From the NCBI RefSeq assembly GCF_016599855.1, contig NZ_CP067041.1:4898001-4962000 (forward strand): 64,000 nt of DNA, given 5' to 3'. The translations under genes were made by a program, and so were the position numbers. Under the pieces are notes generated by a model that had not been told where the DNA came from, did no database searches, and saw nothing but the letters and a program-made list of their open reading frames with translations. This document shows, piece by piece, positions 9,358 through 18,311 of the stretch (positions are counted from its first letter, which is position 1; every line of letters starts with the position of its first letter). The DNA comes from Bradyrhizobium diazoefficiens (GTDB lineage: Bacteria; Pseudomonadota; Alphaproteobacteria; Rhizobiales; Xanthobacteraceae).

Positions 9358-10629
9358 ATGAAGCGTCGTGAATTTCTGGTCGGAGCGGCGATGCTGACCG
9401 GCACCATGGCGCGAGGCCGTGCTGCCGCCGACATCCCTGCGCCAGCGCCTGACAAGCTGCAGCGCATCACAGCGTACTTCGAGAACGAGGTTACGACCGG
9501 CAGATTGCCGGGAGTCGTGATCCTGATCCAGCAGCACGGCAAGCCGGTCTATTTCAAGATGCTCGGCGTGCGCGATGTCAGGACCCGCCTCTCGATGACG
9601 CCGGACACGATCTTCGCCATCCATTCCATGACCAAGCCGATCACCAGCCTGGCTGCGATGATGCTGATCGACGAGGGCAAGCTCGCGCTCACCGATCCCG
9701 TGTCGAAATACATTCCCCTCTTCGCCGGCACCAAGGTGGGGCTCGAGGTCACCAAGCCTGACGGCTCGCTCGCGCTCGACCTGGTGCCCCCGATCCACCC
9801 GGTGACGATCCGGGATCTGATGCGGCATACCTCGGGCATCAGCTACGACTACATCGGCGGCAAATGGGTCGAGCTCGCCTACAAGGCGGCCAATATCTTC
9901 GAGGGTCATTTCGACAACAGGGAATTCGCCGATCGCATCGCCAAGCTGCCGCTGGCGCGCCAGCCGGGGACGCTGTGGCGCTACGGTCATTCCACCGACG
10001 TGCTCGGCAGCGTCATCGAGATCATCACGGGGCAGACGCTGTACGAGGTCCTCAAGCAGCGCATTCTCGATCCGCTCGGCATGACCAGCACCAAATTCGT
10101 GCTGACGACGTCAGATGAAATCGAACGGATGGCACGGCCGCTACCGAGCGACCAGGTCCTGCTTGACGCCGAGCGCGAGCGTCTCGCTCATCCGGAATGG
10201 CAATCCGGCGGCGGCGGCCTACTCTCGACGATCACCGACTATCAGCGCTTCGCGCAAATGCTCCTCAACGGCGGTGAGTTCGACGGCAAGCGCTATCTCA
10301 GTCCGGCCGTCTTCAAGGAGATGACGACCGATCAGATTGGGCCGGGCTCGGGCGTCGCGCGCGATTATTTCTATTTCCCGGGCGACGGCTTCGGCTATGG
10401 CTACGGCCTTGCAGTGCGCACCGACCCCGGCAATGCGAAGCCGCCGGCGCCGGGTTCGCTCGGCGAGCTGAAATGGGACTCTGGCAGCGGCACCTATTTC
10501 GGCGTCGATCCGAAGCTCGACATGGTCTACGTCCTGATGCAGCAGACCCAAAACGAGCGCGGCCGCATCACGCCGACCTTCAAGGAACTGGTCTATGACA
10601 CCTTTCCGCCGGAGTTACGCCGCCCGTGA
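9358..10629 (+). CDS. Serine hydrolase, beta-lactamase/esterase fold (PF00144 type)
   Basis: The 423-residue product starts MKRREF with a Tat-like or Sec signal (about 25 residues) and is probably periplasmic. The catalytic SxxK motif is S90-M-T-K93. Tyr209 in RYGHS followed by DVLG matches the YxN-equivalent of family VIII esterases and D-aminopeptidase-like proteins rather than true class C beta-lactamases. WDSGSGTYFGVDP stands for the third motif. It is most likely an esterase or peptidase-type hydrolase; antibiotic hydrolysis is not implied. The ribosome site GGGAGGAAGCCCGG supports the start. Its 3' end overlaps the convergent gene by 15 bases. Confidence 0.88.
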   Translation: MKRREFLVGAAMLTGTMARGRAAADIPAPAPDKLQRITAYFENEVTTGRLPGVVILIQQHGKPVYFKMLGVRDVRTRLSMTPDTIFAIHSMTKPITSLAAMMLIDEGKLALTDPVSKYIPLFAGTKVGLEVTKPDGSLALDLVPPIHPVTIRDLMRHTSGISYDYIGGKWVELAYKAANIFEGHFDNREFADRIAKLPLARQPGTLWRYGHSTDVLGSVIEIITGQTLYEVLKQRILDPLGMTSTKFVLTTSDEIERMARPLPSDQVLLDAERERLAHPEWQSGGGGLLSTITDYQRFAQMLLNGGEFDGKRYLSPAVFKEMTTDQIGPGSGVARDYFYFPGDGFGYGYGLAVRTDPGNAKPPAPGSLGELKWDSGSGTYFGVDPKLDMVYVLMQQTQNERGRITPTFKELVYDTFPPELRRP

Positions 10630-13077
10630 GGCGCGCTGGCCGAAATCGGCCAGCAGCTTTGCGATCTCGGCGGCAGGCCGCGCCGCGCTGAACAGGAAGC
10701 CTTGCACCTCGTTGCAGCCTTCGGCGCGCAGCCAGTCGAGCTGGTCCTCGGTCTCCACGCCCTCCGCGGTCGTGGTGATGTTGAGGCTGCGGCCAAGTCC
10801 GGAGATCGCCCGCACGATCGCAACACAATCGGGCCGCTGCGCCAGATCCTTGACGAAGGAGCGATCGATCTTGATCTTGTCGAACGGGAAGCTGCGGAGA
10901 TAGCTGAGGCTGGAATAGCCGGTGCCGAAATCATCCATGGAGATGCTGACCCCGAGCTCGCGCAGCTGATGCAGCGTCGCGAGGTTGGCATCGGTCTCGG
11001 CGAGAAAGATCGACTCGGTGATTTCCAATTCGAGCCGCTTCGGCGACAGGCCGGATTGCCCCAGCGCCGAGATCACGACCTGTACCAGATTGCGGCTGCG
11101 GAATTGCGCCGGTGACAGATTGACCGCGACCTTGACGTCAGCGGGCCACTTCACCGCCTCAGTGCAGGCTTCGCGCAGCACCCACTCGCCGAGCTGGGTG
11201 ATCAGGCCAATGTCTTCGGCGACCGGAATGAATTCCGCCGGGGAGATCATGCCCTTGTCGGGGTGACGCCAGCGCAACAACGACTCGAAGCCGGAGATGC
11301 GGTCGGAGGCGATCGACACCAGGGGCTGGTAGTGCAGCTCGAACTCGCCATGGGCAAATGCACGGCGCAGATCGACTTCCATGTCGCGACGCTTCTGTGC
11401 CTGCAGGTCCATCTCGCGCTCGAAGAAATGATGCATGCCGCCACCGTCCGACTTCGCCCGGTACAGCGCCATGTCGGCGTTGCGCATCAACTCTTCCGAT
11501 GTCACGCCGTCGCCCGGCGACAGCGCGATGCCGATGCTGGCGCCGATCACCATCTCCTGGCCGTCGATATCGTAGGGCGCTTTCAACATTTCGATCAGCA
11601 GGGTCGCGCAGGCGCTGGCCTCGTTCGGCGAGACATCGGCCGCCAGGATCACGGCGAACTCGTCGCCACCGAGCCTTGCTGCGAGATTGGCGCCGCGCAC
11701 GGCGGCAGTCAGGCGTTCAGCCACCTCTTTGAGCAGGCGGTCACCCGAGGGATGCCCGAAGGAGTCGTTGATGTTCTTGAACAGGTCGAGGTCGATATAG
11801 AGCACGCCGACACGCTTGCCGCCGGCTTGGCCGAGCGCCTGCGTCAAGCGCTCCTGGAAATATTCGCGGTTCGGCAGGTCCGTCAGTCCGTCATGATGGG
11901 CCATGTGCGCGATCCGCGCCTCGGCCTTGCGCCGCTCGGTGATGTCGACCACCGCGACCAGATAGCCGTCGCGATCGTCAAAGGCGACGCGGCGACCGAA
12001 GGTCAGCACCTCGATCTCGCTGCCGTCGGCGCGCAGATGCCGCCAGTTCCGCGAGGAATGATAGGCGTCGCCGAGGCGCTCGAGCGCCTCCGCGTGGCTA
12101 TCCCATTCGTCCTCGGGCCAGATCTCGTGCAGCTTCATGCGCAGGAAGGCCGCGCGGCTATAGCCGTAATGCTGGATCGCTGCGTCGTTGACGCCAAGGA
12201 ACTGTTTGGTCTCGGCGTCGAACACCCACATCGGCATCGGGTTGTTGTCGAACAGCAGGCGGAACGAGGCATCGCGCCGCTTCATCGCGGTGACATCCGA
12301 GATGGTCAGCGATACCACGTCCGCAAAGGCCGTGGCTGTCATGCGCAGGTAACGATCATCGTTCTCGATTTCGAGCTGCGCGCCGCGGCCCCCCGAAACC
12401 GTCCTCAGCAGGACGTCCATGACCTCGGGCGCCGACAAGAGCGTGGTGCCCTCGCCGATCTGCCGCCACAAAAGGCCGCCGCCCGCGGCCTTCAGAAGCA
12501 ACTCGGCGCTTTTGTTGTGATGCACGACTTGGAAATCGAATGGCTGACCACTTGCGTCGCGCAGCGTCGCCAGCGAGACCACCGCGTCATCAGTCGCGGA
12601 GAAGATCGCATCCAGGAGATTGTACTGCGCACCGCGCTCGTTGACATAGGCACCGACCAGCGTCGCGCCCCAGCGTGAGGCGGTCGGCAGCGCGAGCAAA
12701 TCATAGGTCCTGACCATGCCGTCGCGCACGCAATGGGCGCTCGCCTGGTGCGGCCGTCCGTTCTTGAGCGCACTCGCCACCGCTTCCGACAATGCGGTGG
12801 CGCAATCGGGCGGCAGCTCAGCGACCGGAATGTCCCAGCGTTCCTCGCCGAGCCATTTCTGCACGTAGCGTCCGCTGCGCGACAGTTCGAGCGCGCCGTC
12901 GTCCTTGAGCAGCGCGATGTGGTCGGCGAGCCGTCCGAGGCTGCCGAGCATCACGTCCTCATAGCGCGGCAGCCGGTCACCCGGCTTCAACGCGGCGCGC
13001 CATTTGCGCTGAAGCACGGGGATGTCGTCAAACATTTCGGTGGCCGGTTTGCCCGGCGTGTTCTTCGCGGCAGTCAT
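10615..13077 (-). CDS. PAS-GGDEF-EAL cyclic di-GMP signalling protein
   Basis: The 820-residue protein has no membrane segment. An N-terminal PAS_5-like region (about 30-170) and two PAS regions (one near LLFDNNPMPMWVFDAETKQF) precede a GGDEF domain with intact RLGGDEFAVIL near residue 470. The EAL domain starts near 595 with FESLLRWRHP. The EAL motif reads ESL, but downstream metal-site motifs ELEITES, MDDFGTGYSS and KIDRSFV are present, so both synthesis and hydrolysis of cyclic di-GMP remain possible. The ATG at 13077 has GGGGAC upstream. It overlaps the serine hydrolase gene tail to tail. Confidence 0.93.
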   Translation of the reverse strand: MTAAKNTPGKPATEMFDDIPVLQRKWRAALKPGDRLPRYEDVMLGSLGRLADHIALLKDDGALELSRSGRYVQKWLGEERWDIPVAELPPDCATALSEAVASALKNGRPHQASAHCVRDGMVRTYDLLALPTASRWGATLVGAYVNERGAQYNLLDAIFSATDDAVVSLATLRDASGQPFDFQVVHHNKSAELLLKAAGGGLLWRQIGEGTTLLSAPEVMDVLLRTVSGGRGAQLEIENDDRYLRMTATAFADVVSLTISDVTAMKRRDASFRLLFDNNPMPMWVFDAETKQFLGVNDAAIQHYGYSRAAFLRMKLHEIWPEDEWDSHAEALERLGDAYHSSRNWRHLRADGSEIEVLTFGRRVAFDDRDGYLVAVVDITERRKAEARIAHMAHHDGLTDLPNREYFQERLTQALGQAGGKRVGVLYIDLDLFKNINDSFGHPSGDRLLKEVAERLTAAVRGANLAARLGGDEFAVILAADVSPNEASACATLLIEMLKAPYDIDGQEMVIGASIGIALSPGDGVTSEELMRNADMALYRAKSDGGGMHHFFEREMDLQAQKRRDMEVDLRRAFAHGEFELHYQPLVSIASDRISGFESLLRWRHPDKGMISPAEFIPVAEDIGLITQLGEWVLREACTEAVKWPADVKVAVNLSPAQFRSRNLVQVVISALGQSGLSPKRLELEITESIFLAETDANLATLHQLRELGVSISMDDFGTGYSSLSYLRSFPFDKIKIDRSFVKDLAQRPDCVAIVRAISGLGRSLNITTTAEGVETEDQLDWLRAEGCNEVQGFLFSAARPAAEIAKLLADFGQRASRAA

Positions 13078-13586
13078 TGCAGTCCCCAACGCACATTCCC
13101 GCGGTATCCAATGCGACCTCACTTAATGGCGTGTAAAAGGCGCGCAGTCGCGAGTTCCACTTCAGTGATTATGACAGTTTTAAGTCACGCGTTGGTTAGT
13201 GGGTGTTAGAGACTATGACGGCTGCTTGAAATGCGACGCTCTCGTGTTCCGGACGCGCTGCAGCGCGTAGCGTTGCTGCGCGTCCGGGACCCAGCAGGCC
13301 ATGCCTTCGCTGATGCATGGGCCCCGTTGTTGAATGACTGACATGAGTTCGTATCCTCGCGGCGCGTGTCGCCCGAGGCCCGCGTTCGTGATGATCGCGA
13401 TACGCCCCTCTTCCTTGGGCAGGGGTGCGCGACACATACGCCGTTCCCGAAATTCGGTAAATTGGCATATTTTGGGGATTGCCCTAGGTCTGGCGTGTTT
13501 TGCCCGTCCTGCAACGCAAGGGATTGTAGGTTGACGCCAGCAGACTGCGCTTCGCGCCTCCGCAAGGCTGCCCTACGAGATCGCCG
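13078..13586. other. Repeat-bearing intergenic region
   Basis: No supportable gene is seen in these 509 bases. The part next to 13077 should hold the promoter of the GGDEF-EAL gene. A REP-type palindrome lies at 13244-13290. Around 13355-13450 there is a stretch beginning GTGTCGCCCGAGG that resembles a fragment of a longer dispersed Bradyrhizobium repeat; this is from memory and needs a genome search. Short open frames here lack ribosome sites and codon bias. Confidence 0.5.
13244..13290. repeat. REP-type palindromic repeat
   Basis: CCGGACGCGC at 13249-13258 is the exact inverse of GCGCGTCCGG at 13278-13287; the inner GCAGC/GCTGC bases also pair. Flanks GTGTT and GGACCC resemble the ends of a palindrome scattered through Bradyrhizobium intergenic regions. 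Confidence 0.6.
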
Positions 13587-13781
13587 CTAGTCCTCGCTCG
13601 ATGCCGCGGAGCGGTTGCGCAAGTGCGCCTGCGACAACAGGAAGAACAGCGCACGCTCGCCCTGATATTTGGCCGATGGCCGCGTGCGCTCGAAGCCGTC
13701 CGCAAACACCTTGCCGGACTGGTCGCAGACCTGCCAACGCCACCCCAACCGTTTGCGCCTGGTGAGGATCACTTCGAACAT
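13587..13781 (-). CDS. Small conserved protein (64 residues), unknown function
   Basis: The frame from ATG 13781 gives MFEVILTRRKRLGWRWQVCD, then an SGKVFADGFERTR segment, with short beta-strand-like alternation ending in an ERALFFLLSQAHLR helix. The opening FEV...WRWQV...GKV pattern recalls small DUF1508-like beta proteins, but the match is weak. The frame is open further upstream without a convincing start or bias. No ribosome site stands out, so the start is uncertain. It is isolated, flanked by two repeat- or hairpin-rich gaps. Confidence 0.55.
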   Translation of the reverse strand: MFEVILTRRKRLGWRWQVCDQSGKVFADGFERTRPSAKYQGERALFFLLSQAHLRNRSAASSED

Positions 13782-14015
13782 GCCGACGCGCTTGGTCCCT
13801 GCTCCTTGCCGGTCGCGCGAGCCCACAAGGTTGCGCCGGCTTCCCCATTGAACGGGTGCCCGACATATAACGCAGCAGGACAGAAAGCGAATGAAATTGA
13901 TTATCGTGAATACGTATCTCGCACCGGTTGTTGCGGGAGCGCGACGAGCCCGGAATATGACCCTGATTGGTAACGCTTGCAGCGCATTCAAATCAAAACA
14001 CACAACATCTGATCC

Positions 14016-14033
14016 GGTGAGCGCCTGCTCACC
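14016..14033. other. Perfect 7-bp stem-loop
   Basis: GGTGAGC (14016-14022), loop GCCT and GCTCACC (14027-14033). No U-tract follows on either strand, so it is not a classical terminator. Confidence 0.5.
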
Positions 14034-14060
14034 CGCATTTCAATAGAGGTAACGGAAGGT

Positions 14061-14099
14061 GGGATTTCGTGCGTTGAATGAGAATTCAAACGAAATCCC
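14061..14099 (+). other. 16-bp stem-loop capped by a GNRA tetraloop
   Basis: GGGATTTCGT (14061-14070) pairs with ACGAAATCCC (14090-14099). After a three-base bulge (GCG), TTGAAT (14074-14079) pairs with ATTCAA (14084-14089) around a GAGA loop. On the plus strand this is a GNRA tetraloop, which favours plus-strand RNA as the structured form. No poly-T follows. Confidence 0.55.
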
Positions 14100-14143
14100 G
14101 AGCGCGAAATCGAGCCGCATCGCACCGGCGAGACGAAACCGCG

Positions 14144-15217
14144 CTACCGCGCGACAACTTCGACTTCGCCATCGACACCGTTCACGACGTTGAAGCCGCG
14201 CTCGTAGACCTTGCCCTCGTTCTTGGCGATGGCGCGGTATTCGCCTTCGGAGAGCACGACGCGCGGGAAGGCGCCGATCGATTCCTTAATCACGTCGCCG
14301 CCCGGGGTCAGCACCGACCAGGCGGTGTTGGCGAGCGCCTCGCCGCCCTTGTCGCTGACGAGCTTGAGCGTGATCACGGCGGCGCGGTGGGTGATGGTGA
14401 CGTCGGTGAGCTTTCCGGCCTGGACGCGGATGTCGGAGCGCACCACCGAATTGGCGTCGCCGTAGTTGGAGATGATGTAGTAGGTGCCCTCCGGCAGCAG
14501 CACGACGTCGCCGGCGGACACGTTCGGCACCAGCGAGGCGCGCTCGCCGGATTCGAATTGGCTGCCCTTGTAGATCGCGAACGAGATCTGGTTCTGCGGG
14601 ATGCGGCTGGTGCCGACACGGCCTTCGATGCGCAGGCCACCGGCCGGCAGCACGAAGGACTCGCGGTCGGTCTCGGCCTTCAGGCTGACGGTACGCACCG
14701 CGCTGACGAGACCGAAGGCGACGTGCACGACGTAATTGCCGGGCGGCAGCACGATGTTGGGCGTGGCGTTGCGGTCCTCGCGGATCAGCTTGAAGGTGCC
14801 GTTCTCGTCCGGCCGGTCGGCAAACACCCGCCACACCAGGCCGCTGGTGATCGCTGGCGTGTCCTTGCCGTATTTGGCGCTCAGCGACAGCACTGCCTGC
14901 CCGGGCGCGGCCGCGTTGAGCGGCGCTGCTGGCGGCACGGTCGTCACCGCGGGCGGCGGCATGCTGGGCGTGTTCGGCTGTGTCAGGGTGGGCGGCAGGC
15001 TCAGGGGACCCGCGCCCGGACCGGAGGGTGGCGCCAGGCTGACGGCGCCGCCGGGATCGGGCACCGAAGCCGGCGGCACCGGCGGCGGCCGATCGGAGAA
15101 AAGCTGCGCCTGCGCGGTAGTTTGGCCTGAGGCAACGAGGCCCACGGCAAGGACAAGCGCCGGCAGCAGCCGACCGCCGCGCCGCCATCCAATGATGCCG
15201 TCACCCCCGAAAATCAT
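14144..15217 (-). CDS. Large exported protein with repeated beta domains, unknown function
   Basis: A 357-residue protein with a signal peptide ending at TTAQA near residue 37. It continues through a Pro-rich linker to about residue 105. The rest consists of short repeating beta modules that each contain a GxY or PPGNY-type strand: VLPPGNYVVHV, LLPEGTYYIISNYG and LSEGEYRAIAKNEG. This is the look of carboxypeptidase-regulatory or prealbumin-like beta-sandwich repeats found on secreted proteins. No catalytic residues are evident. It is divergent from the patatin gene. Confidence 0.8.
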   Translation of the reverse strand: MIFGGDGIIGWRRGGRLLPALVLAVGLVASGQTTAQAQLFSDRPPPVPPASVPDPGGAVSLAPPSGPGAGPLSLPPTLTQPNTPSMPPPAVTTVPPAAPLNAAAPGQAVLSLSAKYGKDTPAITSGLVWRVFADRPDENGTFKLIREDRNATPNIVLPPGNYVVHVAFGLVSAVRTVSLKAETDRESFVLPAGGLRIEGRVGTSRIPQNQISFAIYKGSQFESGERASLVPNVSAGDVVLLPEGTYYIISNYGDANSVVRSDIRVQAGKLTDVTITHRAAVITLKLVSDKGGEALANTAWSVLTPGGDVIKESIGAFPRVVLSEGEYRAIAKNEGKVYERGFNVVNGVDGEVEVVAR

Positions 15218-15463
15218 GTCTCCTGCTTTTCACTGAAAACGCGGCAAATTCAAGCCTCTGAAATCCCAAGAAATACGGCTTCGCGAGAGATCTTTGGAAC
15301 CCGGTTGACGCCTGCGTGATTACATCAGCAGCAACCGGCCATTGCCACACTCCTGCCCCCTGCGTCACGAACGCTGTAAACCAAGCTTTGCCCTCCTTTC
15401 TGGCGAAGCGGAAGCGCGGCGCCTACTCTGGAGTGAGGACGGCCCGGAGTAGGAGAAGTTTCG

Positions 15464-16492
15464 GTGCTGGATATCTTGAAAGGTCGGGGCGTGAACGGCG
15501 CAAATGGCGAGAAGGTCGGCCTCGGCAGTATCCGGCGCCCTATCGTCGGCCTCGCCCTCGGAGGCGGCGCTGCGCGCGGCTTTGCGCATATCGGTATTAT
15601 GAGGACGCTGCTGGCCAACGGCATCGTGCCCGATGTCGTGGTCGGCACCTCCATCGGCGCGGCGGTTGGCGGCGCCTATGCGGCCGATCGGCTCGATGCG
15701 CTGGAAGGCTGGGCACGCAGCCTGCAGGGGGTGCGCAACATCCTCGGCTATCTCGACATCCGCCTCAACGGCTCGGGCCTGATCGGCGGGGAGAAGCTCG
15801 CAAGCCGGCTCGAGGAATCGATCGGTCAAATCCTGATCGAGGATCTCCCGGTGAAATACGCCTCGGTCGCGACCGAGGTGCGCACCGGCCACGAAATCTG
15901 GCTGACGCGCGGCCGCCTGGTTGAGGCGATGCGCGCCTCCTATGCGCTGCCCGGCATCTTCTCACCCGTGATGATCGGCGACCGCTGGCTGGTCGACGGC
16001 GCGCTGGTAAACCCGGTGCCGGTTTCGGCTGCGCGCGCGCTCGGGGCCGAAATCGTCATAGCGGTCAACCTGTCTACTGACATCTTCACCCATTCGACGA
16101 CGATCCATGCGCACGGCACGATGCCCTCGCCGGTCGCACCCGTGACCGAGGAGATCCCGGTCAAGCGGCGCTTTCCGCGCTTGTTCTCGCCGGAGAGAAC
16201 CGTCAAGCGCGAGTTCTTCGGCACCGCCGGTCGTCCCGGCATCTCCTCGGTGATGGTCGATGCCTTCAACATCATGCAGGACCGCATCACCCGCGCGCGG
16301 CTGGCCGGCGATCCGCCGGACCTCCTGATCACGCCACGGGTCGGCCAGTACGGCTGGTTCGACTTCCATCGCGCCGAGGAGCTGATCGCGCACGGCACCC
16401 GCGCCGCCGAACGCGCGCTGGAGTCGATCCAGGAGACGATCGACGTGCTGGCGCCGGCGCCCGAAGGCGCCGCGCCGAAAGCGGTCGAATAA
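15464..16492 (+). CDS. Patatin-like phospholipase (RssA/NTE type)
   Basis: The 342-residue protein has the complete patatin signature: oxyanion loop LGGGAARGFAHIG, nucleophile GTSIGA with Ser63, and the catalytic Asp178 in LVDGALVNPVP. It should hydrolyse acyl esters of phospholipids at the inner membrane face or in the cytoplasm; no signal peptide is present. A GTG start at 15464 is supported by AGGAGAAGTTTCG. The C-terminal 100 residues are less conserved. It converges with the CBS-domain gene after 19 bases. Confidence 0.92.
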   Translation: MLDILKGRGVNGANGEKVGLGSIRRPIVGLALGGGAARGFAHIGIMRTLLANGIVPDVVVGTSIGAAVGGAYAADRLDALEGWARSLQGVRNILGYLDIRLNGSGLIGGEKLASRLEESIGQILIEDLPVKYASVATEVRTGHEIWLTRGRLVEAMRASYALPGIFSPVMIGDRWLVDGALVNPVPVSAARALGAEIVIAVNLSTDIFTHSTTIHAHGTMPSPVAPVTEEIPVKRRFPRLFSPERTVKREFFGTAGRPGISSVMVDAFNIMQDRITRARLAGDPPDLLITPRVGQYGWFDFHRAEELIAHGTRAAERALESIQETIDVLAPAPEGAAPKAVE

Positions 16493-16511
16493 GCTCAGCG
16501 AGCAGGAGGGC

Positions 16512-16940
16512 TCAGGCGGTCTTGATGTAGTCGCGCAGGGCTTCCTGCTCGGACTCGTATTCCTGGACGCGGCGCTTGACGATATCGCCGATCGAGATCA
16601 GCCCGACCACCTTGTTGTTCTCCAGCACCGGGAGGTGGCGAAACTTACCGGTGGTCATCATCTCCATGAGTTCGGCCACCGTGTCGGTCTCCTTGCAAGT
16701 GACTACCTTGCGGGTCATGACTTGAGACACCGGCTCCTCCAGCACGCCCGCTCCGCGCTCACCGAGCACGCGAACGATGTCGCGCTCCGACAGGATGCCC
16801 TCGAGCCGGCTTTGGTCCATCACCAGCACCGCGCCGATCTTCTTCTCGCCGAGCAGCTTGATCGCGGCGGCGAGCTTGGCGTCGGGCGCGACGCTCATGA
16901 TCTGGTGGCCCTTGGTGTTGAGAATGGAACGTACCGTCAT
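16512..16940 (-). CDS. Two-CBS-domain protein
   Basis: The 142-residue product consists of a CBS pair. The first (about 8-62) holds LGEKKIGAVLVMD and GILSERDIVRVL. The second (about 72-130) holds MMTTGKFRHLPVLENNKVVGLISIGDIVKR. Stand-alone CBS pairs bind adenine nucleotides and modulate partners such as transporters or enzymes; the partner is unknown here. ATG 16940 follows GGAGGCGACA and gives the normal family length; an upstream in-frame ATG would add an unlikely basic tail. It is followed by the rhomboid gene region in divergent/tandem minus order. Confidence 0.9.
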   Translation of the reverse strand: MTVRSILNTKGHQIMSVAPDAKLAAAIKLLGEKKIGAVLVMDQSRLEGILSERDIVRVLGERGAGVLEEPVSQVMTRKVVTCKETDTVAELMEMMTTGKFRHLPVLENNKVVGLISIGDIVKRRVQEYESEQEALRDYIKTA

Positions 16941-17128
16941 TGTCGCCTCCCTGAATCGGATCCGTCCGCTTTGCGCGGTCCGGATTTGTTCGCGAGTCTT
17001 CAACTAACAGTTTCAGCGCCGGTTTCACGCTCGAGCGCTTTGCGAAGCATCGCCTCTACAGGCCTGTCGCTTCGGAACATTCTTCGCGGGAATGATGGAT
17101 GAATTCGGGGCGCGCCGCAAGCGCCGCT

Positions 17129-17938
17129 TCAAATACCGCTTGAAATGTCCTGTGATGACGCACCCGCAGCATCATCGCTTCGCACGCGCGGCACGGGATC
17201 GAACAGCGCGAACAGCAACAGCCCTGCGAAGAAGCCGCCGATATGCGCCTCCCAGGCAACGCCCGCGCTGTCGGAGTCGACGCCGATCGCGCCGACGCCG
17301 AAGATGATGTTGAGGGCGAACCACACGCCAAGGAAGCCGACGATCCGCCGGTCTCGCAGTGCCTGTAACAGCGGCAACGCCGGAACTTTTGCGGCGGTAT
17401 CAGCGTCCGAACGGCTGAAGGAGAGGAAGCTGCCGCGCACGAAAGCGAAGCGGATCGCCGCCGCCATGGCACCGGACACCGAGGCCGAGGCGCCAATCAT
17501 CGGCATCACCGCATGCTCGTGGGTGACGAGGTGCGCGAGCGCGCCGGCGGCGGCCGTCACCGCCAGGAACATGAATAAGCGCAGAGCGCCGAAGCGCCGT
17601 GCCAGCGCGCTGCCGAATGGCAGCAGCCACAGCACGTTGAAGGCGAGATGGGCGAGATTGGCGTGCAGCAGCGAATAGGTGACGAAGGTCCAGACCTTGG
17701 CACCGGCACCGCCCTCGAACTGCAGATTGACCAGCGAGGAATCGTAACGCTTCGGGATGAAGCCGAAGACGTCGATGGTCCAGTTCTCCAGCTCCGGCGG
17801 CAGCAACACCCGTAGATGAATCAGCGCCAGCAGGACAACATAGGCGGTGAGCGGCAGCGGCAGCGTCAGGATCGGCTCGCGCGGCGCCTCTTCGACGACG
17901 ACCGGCTGGTCCGACGGTGGTTGTGGCGGGGAATCCAA
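17129..17938 (-). CDS. Rhomboid family intramembrane serine protease
   Basis: Starting at a TTG (17938) the product is 269 residues with about six helices. It contains the HANLAHLAFNVLWLLPFG segment of helix 2, the nucleophile region GASASVSG with Ser151, and the His232 in AHIGGFFAG, so the catalytic dyad is intact. Rhomboids cleave transmembrane substrates in the inner membrane. No ATG is available between the upstream repeat sequence and the first helix, and GGAAAAGCG lies before the TTG; the start is therefore likely but not certain. A minus-strand intrinsic terminator stands 77 bases upstream, so it should have its own promoter. Confidence 0.82.
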   Translation of the reverse strand: MDSPPQPPSDQPVVVEEAPREPILTLPLPLTAYVVLLALIHLRVLLPPELENWTIDVFGFIPKRYDSSLVNLQFEGGAGAKVWTFVTYSLLHANLAHLAFNVLWLLPFGSALARRFGALRLFMFLAVTAAAGALAHLVTHEHAVMPMIGASASVSGAMAAAIRFAFVRGSFLSFSRSDADTAAKVPALPLLQALRDRRIVGFLGVWFALNIIFGVGAIGVDSDSAGVAWEAHIGGFFAGLLLFALFDPVPRVRSDDAAGASSQDISSGI

Positions 17939-18014
17939 GGCGGTTTCGCTTTTCCGGCGCGATCGAGGCAACAGGCTTTGGAGATAGTCGCGTTTGCCGG
18001 CCTTGCGCAAGTGC

Positions 18015-18052
18015 GCAAAAGGAAAAGGCAGGGCCCTGGGAAAGCCCTGCCT
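18015..18052 (-). terminator. Intrinsic terminator or attenuator, minus strand
   Basis: Read on the minus strand, AGGCAGGG and CCCTGCCT form a perfect 8-bp stem (18045-18052 with 18026-18033) around an 11-base loop, followed by TTTTCCTTTTG. It lies 77 bases upstream of the rhomboid start codon, so it either ends a short upstream transcript or attenuates the rhomboid gene. Confidence 0.55.
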
Positions 18053-18112
18053 ATCCGTGTCGATCTTGCCGGCCCCTAAAGGCGCGTTACCGCGCTTCAG
18101 GTTCTCGTTTGA

Positions 18113-18156
18113 GCATGATGTTGCCGGAAAATCGCTTCGCACTTTCCGGATCATGC
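18113..18156. repeat. Degenerate Rhizobiales palindromic element
   Basis: GCATGAT...CCGGAAA and TTTCCGGATCATGC are inverted around a short loop. This resembles the widespread GAGCATGAT...TTTTCCGGATCATGC element of Rhizobiales intergenic DNA, with several mismatches in the left arm. Confidence 0.55.
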
Positions 18157-18279
18157 CACGGAGGAACAGGAGTATCCCCACCCCTCCCCGCGGCCAGTGA
18201 CCAAACTGTTTGACGCCCGTGTACAGGCCTCGCCGAGAACCTGGATGAAAGCGGCGAGGCTTGCGACCGCGATCACCAT
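18151..18279 (-). CDS. Possible 42-residue peptide gene
   Basis: The frame reads MVIAVASLAAFIQVLGEAC followed by TRASNSLVTG and a Gly/Ser-rich tail. The N-terminal 17 residues are strongly hydrophobic and about 80 per cent of their codons end in G or C, like real genes here. It has no obvious ribosome site and its end runs into a dispersed palindrome, which argues for caution. It is bracketed by a CtrA-type site upstream and an intrinsic terminator downstream, the layout expected of a small stand-alone gene. Confidence 0.25.
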   Translation of the reverse strand: MVIAVASLAAFIQVLGEACTRASNSLVTGRGEGWGYSCSSVA

Positions 18280-18311
18280 AGCCGACGCGGGATAAGGGCA
18301 AAGCGCATAGT

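Larger units (their letters stand above)
13782..14143. other. Intergenic region with two stem-loops
   Basis: No gene is supported. The stretch from about 13985 to 14100 holds two well-formed inverted repeats (14016-14033 and 14061-14099), listed separately. It lies downstream of the minus-strand gene at 14144-15217 and upstream of the small gene at 13587-13781, so the structures may sit in a 3' untranslated region or in a separate small RNA. Confidence 0.5.

Noticed and set aside
11263..12678. 471-codon plus-strand open frame opposite the GGDEF-EAL gene
   Set aside because: The sense strand encodes complete PAS, GGDEF and EAL motifs; the antisense product is low-complexity and has no recognisable domain.
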